A stretch of 10,780 bases of DNA from an uncultured Pirellulales bacterium (GTDB lineage: Bacteria; Planctomycetota; Planctomycetia; Pirellulales; Lacipirellulaceae): contig CAMYJY010000056.1 of assembly GCA_947258835.1 (NCBI GenBank), forward strand, positions 1,674 through 12,453. Reading direction: 5' to 3'. Made by a program: the position numbers and the translations under genes. The notes under the pieces are model-generated. The model was not told the origin of the DNA. It saw only the letters and a list, made by a program, of their open reading frames with translations, and did not search any database. Shown one piece after another: positions 6,941-10,780 of the stretch. Each line of letters opens with the position of its first letter. Within the stretch, counting starts at the first letter, position 1.

Positions 6941-9652
6941 TTAGGGACTCGGCCTGCGAGCCGCTGATGTCCGCCAAGCGACACGTTCCGGCTGCCGAGG
7001 TCCAATGGCCAGGGCGAACCAGCCAGCGGTAATTTCTAGCTGCGTGACCATCAAGCCGTCCCAGCGGGGATCGCTTTCCGGGCCCGTTTGAAACACGCCA
7101 ATCTCTTGGTCCTTGGGAAGCAGTTTGCCGAGCACGCTGTGCAGCACCACACGCGGGCCCGTTTTTAGTCGTCGGCCGGCGAATTGCAACGTACCATCTC
7201 GGACGAGACGGAGGTCCAGCCCCGTACCTGTCGGTCGAAAAAAGGCATGCACCTCAAAGTTTTTAATCTTGTCGCGTCCCCTGGCCAATTCGGCAATGCC
7301 TAAGATCAGCTCGAGGCGATCGCCATCGAGCAAGACCCGCACCGCACCCCGCGCTGCAAATGTAATCGAAGCACGTTGCGGCAGATCCCGCGGGGGACTG
7401 GCTGGAGGCAGCCCCAACTTGGCCGTGATGAACTGAAATAGCTCCAAGGTCGTCATCCGCCGGCCATCGAGCCCCAAACCGGACAACGCATTGTTGCAGG
7501 CCGTTTCATGCAGCTGCACACTGGCAAGACTATCCGACGGTGCCCAGGGACGCAGCGTGTGGGCAGCCAGCTGGCACGGATTGGCCAAGCGAACTTGCAT
7601 CACCGCGCGGTCCTCCGTGGTCCGCATCTCCAGCGGTTCGGCTACCAACCCCAGCTGACCGACGGCCGTTTCTACCTGGCCACGAAACTTCTCTTCCAGA
7701 CGGTGGAGCTTGGGGTCGGCCTCTTGATCCATCCGCCTGCGGGCTTGACTAGCGACTTTGGATTTCACTTGTTGTAAGGCAATCGGTCGAGACTGGCGAT
7801 GCTTTTGGCGGGCCAGATCTTGAAACAATTGGCCCAGGAAAGGGAGGCGGTCGAACTGGCTGTCGACACCCAGGAGTTCATTGCGGCCGTAGGCCCGCGC
7901 TTGAGCGGGCCTGGTGTCCACACCCGCCTGGCCCAATTCCACAATTTTACGCGTCTGAAATTGCATCTTGGATGCATTCCGCACGCGAGCTGGCCAGGTT
8001 TCCGAACGCGTTTCCGAATAGACGTGGCCAAAGGCCTCCAAGGCAATCCGCCAGGTTTCGCTAGCCGGCAAGAGCTGGACACGCAGTTGCGTGGTGGTGC
8101 GCGATTGACCGCGCACCTTGGATCCGGCAACCCTTTCCCGGACGGGACTGACGCGAGCTTTTTGCTGGGGCAGCATACGATTCATCAGGTCCGCAGAAAT
8201 TGCAATCCGCAGGTTGGAACCGCGATAGTGCTCTTCCAGATGTGCTGCCAAGGCTTGCCAAGCAGGATCCGCAGACCACCGCAGCCACTGGCCCCGCCGC
8301 GCGATGGCCGCAGCATACTTGGTTGCACGCTGCGACTCATAACGCTCCACCAAGGCGTCCAGCAATTCCAAATTGACGGAACGGGCCGCGCAGGCTTGCA
8401 ATTGTCTGTAGAGACCCAATAAAGGTGGGGTGTGCAGAAACGCGTGTTGGGCTGCGGTCAGCCGAGGGGCTTCAAAACGGTCTAGCAACAGTCGGGCTAA
8501 TTTATCGAGCTCGGCACGACTGGCATGACTTCCTAAAACTCCTGGACTCGTGCCAGCAGCCACATCATCCAGCAGGAGGTAGTCACGCCATGCTGCTCCC
8601 CGCTCATACTTCGCCAAGAGCCCGGTAGTCTCTGCGAGCACAGGCCGCAGCAGCGCCGCATCCTCCGGGGCAGCGCCGGTAGCCACCGGGTGCAGCAAGA
8701 GGACCTGCCAGATTCCTACCCTCCGCTGCAAAGCCATGGCGACCGTCTGGGCCTCCGGCTGAGAAACGGCGTCGGAGTAGTCCGCACCCTCCTGGGCCAA
8801 CTGCTCAAGTTCGCTCAGAATTTGCCGGGGCGCAGACGGGGTGCCCGAGTTGGCCAGTTGCCTCACCAGTGCCAACGAGCGGCTGGCCCAAGCCGGGTGC
8901 GGTGCTTGCTCGGCCACGAGTTGAAGCTGCCGCAGCAAGTGGTCTGGACGCGTACACAGCAGCGGCAAACGGCTAGTCTTTTCCGGCACGGATGCGGTGG
9001 GAGACGGAGCAGGGGTGGGGACCGCAGTCTGGACCACCGCGCTGGCGGTGGCCGGCTGGCTCTCCGCTACGCGGCCCAAGACCGACAACAAGCTGTCCCG
9101 CAACTGCAGCAGGGCTGGAAAATCACAGCGTGGCAGAACCTGCCCCCAGCTTGAGCGGGGAAACGCCCACCCCAGGGAGCTAACGCTCGGGAGACCTAGG
9201 CCCGCTCCCGTGGGTCGCTCCACGGCACGCAGGTTGCCAGAATTCTGATCATCGGCAACACCGTGATCCTGCCCCCGGCTCGCACGGGGGGCTGCCAACT
9301 TAGTTGCTCGCTGCTGGTTCGCCAACAGGGGGCTGCTGCCGCGACCGCTGCACTGCGGGCGGCTGTCAGCGACCTCCGCTGGTGGAGAGGGCGTACAGGC
9401 AGCTGGACCGCCTGGACCGCTAGGAGTGGCCGGCTGATCCGGTATGGCAGACACCAAATCACCAGCATCAGGCTGCCGCGAGACAACCTGAGGGACCGCA
9501 GGCAGACGGTCCCATCGCGCAAGGATCGCTGAGTGCTGCTTTTGCTGCCGTGCCCCAGCTTGCCACTTTGGAGGCGCAGCCAGGGCCACCGCCAACAAGC
9601 CAGCCAGTACCATGAATCCAGGCCACCGTTGTTTATTTCGCATCCACCGCAT
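6941..9652 (-). CDS. Large exported or membrane-anchored protein, unknown function
   Basis: A 903-aa protein I cannot assign. The N-terminus has basic residues, a hydrophobic stretch FMVLAGLLAVALA (about 13-25) and an Ala-x-Ala-like site, so it should be a signal peptide or membrane anchor. Residues about 30-230 are low in complexity, rich in Pro, Ala and Ser. Residues about 235-475 look mostly helical. From about 478 there are alternating strand-like and charged segments. Two resemble each other in style: NLRIAISADLMNRMLP (480-495) and SLASVQLHETACNNAL (708-723). A predicted strand-rich region closes the chain. That layout recalls tubular lipid-binding or AsmA-like periplasmic proteins, but this is a guess from pattern only. 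The ATG at 9652 is chosen because AGGAGG lies 6 nt upstream. The frame is open to 9805, but that part overlaps a 73-bp tandem repeat whose length is not a multiple of three. Related Pirellulales proteins probably exist. Confidence 0.85.
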   Translation of the reverse strand: MRWMRNKQRWPGFMVLAGLLAVALAAPPKWQAGARQQKQHSAILARWDRLPAVPQVVSRQPDAGDLVSAIPDQPATPSGPGGPAACTPSPPAEVADSRPQCSGRGSSPLLANQQRATKLAAPRASRGQDHGVADDQNSGNLRAVERPTGAGLGLPSVSSLGWAFPRSSWGQVLPRCDFPALLQLRDSLLSVLGRVAESQPATASAVVQTAVPTPAPSPTASVPEKTSRLPLLCTRPDHLLRQLQLVAEQAPHPAWASRSLALVRQLANSGTPSAPRQILSELEQLAQEGADYSDAVSQPEAQTVAMALQRRVGIWQVLLLHPVATGAAPEDAALLRPVLAETTGLLAKYERGAAWRDYLLLDDVAAGTSPGVLGSHASRAELDKLARLLLDRFEAPRLTAAQHAFLHTPPLLGLYRQLQACAARSVNLELLDALVERYESQRATKYAAAIARRGQWLRWSADPAWQALAAHLEEHYRGSNLRIAISADLMNRMLPQQKARVSPVRERVAGSKVRGQSRTTTQLRVQLLPASETWRIALEAFGHVYSETRSETWPARVRNASKMQFQTRKIVELGQAGVDTRPAQARAYGRNELLGVDSQFDRLPFLGQLFQDLARQKHRQSRPIALQQVKSKVASQARRRMDQEADPKLHRLEEKFRGQVETAVGQLGLVAEPLEMRTTEDRAVMQVRLANPCQLAAHTLRPWAPSDSLASVQLHETACNNALSGLGLDGRRMTTLELFQFITAKLGLPPASPPRDLPQRASITFAARGAVRVLLDGDRLELILGIAELARGRDKIKNFEVHAFFRPTGTGLDLRLVRDGTLQFAGRRLKTGPRVVLHSVLGKLLPKDQEIGVFQTGPESDPRWDGLMVTQLEITAGWFALAIGPRQPERVAWRTSAARRPSP

Positions 9653-9658
9653 CAGCGC

Positions 9659-9664
9659 CCTCCT
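9659..9664 (-). promoter_or_regulatory. Shine-Dalgarno site that decides the start of the 903-codon gene
   Basis: The minus strand reads AGGAGG, six bases before the ATG at 9652. This is the best ribosome-binding match in the window and argues against the longer open frame. A second in-frame ATG at 9643 would be 15 bases away. Confidence 0.7.
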
Positions 9665-9680
9665 ACCGGAAATAAGGCGA

Positions 9681-9706
9681 GCGGCAGGTAAGTTTTTACC
9701 TGCCGC
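9681..9706. repeat. Perfect 11-bp stem hairpin in the leader of the 903-codon gene
   Basis: GCGGCAGGTAA (9681-9691) and TTACCTGCCGC (9696-9706) are exact inverted repeats around a 4-base loop. On the minus strand the hairpin ends 16 bases before the AGGAGG site, so if transcribed it would lie in the leader of the large gene. The right arm belongs to the first unit of the 73-bp tandem repeat. The left arm resembles a truncated piece of another unit (GGTAAGTT joined early to TACCTGCCGCG). No T-run follows, so termination is not the obvious role. Confidence 0.6.
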
Positions 9707-9842
9707 GTGATCGAAAATCCCAGCGAAGCCAATCCATTGGGCTGTCGATGGGTAAGTTCTCATCTGCCCTACCTGCCGCGTGATCGAAAATCCCAGCGAA
9801 GCCAATCCATTGGGCTGTCGATGGGTAAGTTCTCATCTGCCC
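9697..9842. repeat. Perfect tandem duplication of a 73-bp unit
   Basis: Bases 9697-9769 and 9770-9842 are identical at every position by eye. Each unit contains an inverted repeat around CCAATCCATTGG and begins with TACCTGCCGCG, which also forms one arm of the adjacent hairpin. The remains of a third, shortened unit appear at about 9686-9696. Complete identity implies a recent duplication or ongoing homogenisation. The unit length of 73 is not a multiple of three, supporting a non-coding nature. It lies upstream of the 903-codon gene and could carry its promoter or regulator sites, but no good -10/-35 pair was seen in it. Confidence 0.95.
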
Positions 9843-10159
9843 AACGCCTAAAGCCTGGGGCTGCCTGACAGAGAATCATCCTGCCCGGCCTCTAGGTAAG
9901 ATCGGTTTTCGACTGCCTGCGCTTGCGGACAGAACGCAAAACTCAGGAGGCCCCCAGACGTGAAAACCGCAAATATTCACCGCGTCCAGCACGACTCTTC
10001 TGGTTATGCGTGCCGCTGGTAGCTTGCCCAGACTTTGCGGGTCGGAGGGGCCTTGGGTTGCGGCTCTGCCGCGCTGGGCCAGTCCATCCCGGCACCCCAG
10101 CGGAGCGGCAGCGGCTGGCAGGATTGCGATGCGCCCGGTAGCCGTACTAGAATGAGGCT
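9843..10159. other. Intergenic stretch with one well-initiated micro-ORF
   Basis: This gap separates the divergently transcribed 903-codon gene and the [2Fe-2S] gene. AGGAGG at 9945-9950 lies 9 nt before a GTG at 9960 that opens a 20-codon frame ending TAG at 10020-10022. Its product, VKTANIHRVQHDSSGYACRW, is not recognised. It could be a leader peptide or chance. A longer 72-codon frame over 9923-10141 is Arg/Pro-rich and looks non-coding. Apart from the promoter candidate at 10124-10153, nothing else stands out. Confidence 0.3.
10124..10153 (+). promoter_or_regulatory. Candidate promoter giving a leaderless [2Fe-2S] gene transcript
   Basis: TTGCGA (10124-10129, four of six -35 bases) and TAGAAT (10148-10153, five of six -10 bases) are spaced by 18 bp. 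The -10 box ends six bases before the ATG at 10160, about where transcription would start, so the mRNA may have no leader. The alternative reading is that GAGG at 10154-10157 acts as a very close ribosome-binding site on a longer transcript. Confidence 0.35.
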
Positions 10160-10462
10160 ATGGAACCCGACGATGAGCTGTGCCTCTGTTTTCATGTCAC
10201 CCGACGTAAGGTGGCGAATTTTTTACGTATCCGGCAGCCCCAGCGGGTGGGGCAACTGTCCGAGTGTTTTGGAGCAGGAACCGGCTGCGGTTGGTGCCGA
10301 CCCTTCCTGCAGCGGATGTTCGAGACCGCTCAGGAGGGCAACTGGGCCGGCCCTCAGCTGCCCGGCGCCGCTGATTACGCGCGCCAGCGGAGCGAGTACG
10401 TGGGGGGGAAGCCGCCGCCCACCGCCAGTGGCCCCGAAAAAACATCTCCAACTGAACACTAG
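10160..10462 (+). CDS. BFD-like [2Fe-2S]-binding protein
   Basis: A 100-aa soluble protein whose first 55 residues form a bacterioferritin-associated-ferredoxin-like domain. Cys8-x-Cys10, then 32 residues, then Cys43-x-x-Cys46 in GTGCGWCRP make the C-x-C...C-x-x-C ligand set of that family; a further Cys36 is present. BFD-type domains bind one [2Fe-2S] cluster and pass electrons to a partner: bacterioferritin in E. coli Bfd, or the attached enzyme in nitrite reductases and related proteins. No bacterioferritin gene is present here, so the partner is unknown. Residues about 60-100 are polar, Pro/Gly-rich and probably disordered. The last ten residues and the stop codon come from a 57-bp repeat also found at 10724-10780, so the C-terminus may be a late addition. 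The ATG at 10160 is the first start upstream of the cysteines, with a promoter-like element directly before it. Confidence 0.85.
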   Translation: MEPDDELCLCFHVTRRKVANFLRIRQPQRVGQLSECFGAGTGCGWCRPFLQRMFETAQEGNWAGPQLPGAADYARQRSEYVGGKPPPTASGPEKTSPTEH

Positions 10463-10487
10463 GCTTCCAGGCAGCCTGACGTGGGTG
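10431..10487 (+). repeat. 57-bp direct repeat, left copy
   Basis: It matches the right copy at 10724-10780 at 56 of 57 positions, with similarity starting sharply at 10431. It encodes the last residues (PEKTSPTEH) and stop of the [2Fe-2S] protein. Just after the stop comes a small stem-loop, AGGCT (10461-10465) and AGCCT (10473-10477). The single mismatch (10472, C against T) falls in that loop, so pairing is preserved. Confidence 0.9.
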
Positions 10488-10510
10488 ATACACAAATTAC
10501 TTTGCGAGTC

Positions 10511-10612
10511 GTAGGCTGGGGCGCAGCCCCAGCCTACTAGCTGAGAATTTTGAACCACGACGAAACAACGGAAACAACGAATCAACAAACGAAAAATAAG
10601 TCCCTGCTGGTC
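10511..10612 (-). repeat. Dispersed intergenic repeat, copy B, with perfect hairpin end
   Basis: A 102-bp inverted counterpart of copy A at 6249-6344. Its left end is a perfect hairpin: GTAGGCTGGGGC (10511-10522), loop GCA, then GCCCCAGCCTAC (10526-10537). The rest is A+T-richer with AACAACG-like blocks. It lies between the two 57-bp direct repeats, just after the [2Fe-2S] gene, where the hairpin could also stabilise or end that transcript. No protein is encoded on either strand that I would accept. The hairpin resembles REP-type palindromes, which are often spread by a transposase acting in trans; none is in the window. Confidence 0.8.
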
Positions 10613-10723
10613 GTAGCGTTCGCTGTGGTTCCTTGGCTGCCGCAGGAATGGCTAAGAAGAGAGTGAATTGCTGTCGTAGCACGCAGACGGTTGCCCAAAT
10701 CTTGTGCCGAACGGTATTGGATA
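10613..10723. other. Spacer between copy B and the right 57-bp repeat
   Basis: No gene or structured element is recognised. A plus-strand frame from an ATG at 10648 runs 35 codons into the right-hand repeat and stops at the same TAG as the [2Fe-2S] gene does in the left copy. Its start has no properly spaced ribosome-binding site. Confidence 0.3.
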
Positions 10724-10780
10724 GCCCCGAAAAAACATCTCCAACTGAACACTAGGCTTCCAGGTAGCCTGACGTGGGTG
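10724..10780 (+). repeat. 57-bp direct repeat, right copy (cut by the window end)
   Basis: Second copy of the sequence at 10431-10487, offset by 293 bp. It continues to the last base of the window, so its true length is unknown. The bases before 10724 are unrelated to those before 10431, so this is not a duplicated [2Fe-2S] gene. Confidence 0.9.

Noticed and set aside
9653..9805. N-terminal extension of the 903-codon gene to an ATG at 9805
   Set aside because: The extension crosses the 73-bp tandem repeat (not a multiple of three) and the hairpin, would put 51 residues before the signal peptide, and ignores the AGGAGG at 9659-9664.
9681..9842. CRISPR-like array
   Set aside because: The units are directly adjacent with no spacers and only two copies; no cas gene is nearby.
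10223..10682. Minus-strand open frames over the right-hand repeats
   Set aside because: They are translations of the dispersed repeat (the same RCFVVVQ run appears from copy A) and antisense of the [2Fe-2S] gene.
10648..10755. 35-codon plus-strand frame ending in the right 57-bp repeat
   Set aside because: Start without a spaced ribosome-binding site, no similarity to the [2Fe-2S] protein except the repeat-encoded tail.

Overview
The window looks like a chromosomal segment from a Planctomycetota bacterium, most likely of the Pirellulales type. The reasons are moderately high G+C, an RseP-family protease enlarged by several PDZ domains, a free-standing BFD-like [2Fe-2S] protein, a large exported protein of unknown function, a remnant of a Uma2-family gene, and long gaps rich in short repeats. 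The assignment is inferred from gene style, not from a marker gene or a search.

Left part (1-3328), minus strand: dxr (1-deoxy-D-xylulose-5-phosphate reductoisomerase, MEP isoprenoid pathway) runs into rseP (site-2 intramembrane metalloprotease). The genes overlap, and the last codons of dxr supply the ribosome-binding site of rseP. A good Shine-Dalgarno sequence at the left edge suggests a further minus-strand gene starts just outside the window. A gene-poor gap of about 680 bp (3329-4009) separates dxr from the divergent ftsH.

Centre (4010-6935), plus strand: ftsH encodes an intact membrane-anchored AAA+ zinc protease. The 475-bp gap after it holds one copy of a dispersed repeat (6249-6344), a 7-bp microsatellite, and on the minus strand the C-terminal end of a Uma2-family gene (6396-6563). 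A small orphan gene for a predicted four-helix membrane protein follows (6558-6935).

Right part (6936-10780): a 903-codon minus-strand gene encodes an exported or membrane-anchored protein that I cannot assign. Its start is fixed by an AGGAGG site. Upstream lie a perfect 26-bp hairpin and a perfect 73-bp tandem duplication. Beyond them, on the plus strand, is a 100-aa BFD-like [2Fe-2S] protein that may be made from a leaderless transcript. Its stop codon lies inside a 57-bp sequence that recurs 293 bp downstream. Between those direct repeats sits a second, inverted copy of the dispersed repeat, carrying a 12-bp perfect hairpin.

The two membrane proteases and Dxr are housekeeping genes. I see no defence system, CRISPR array, tRNA, rRNA or intact transposase. 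The unusual content is the intergenic repeat population, the hidden Uma2 remnant and the two unassigned genes.
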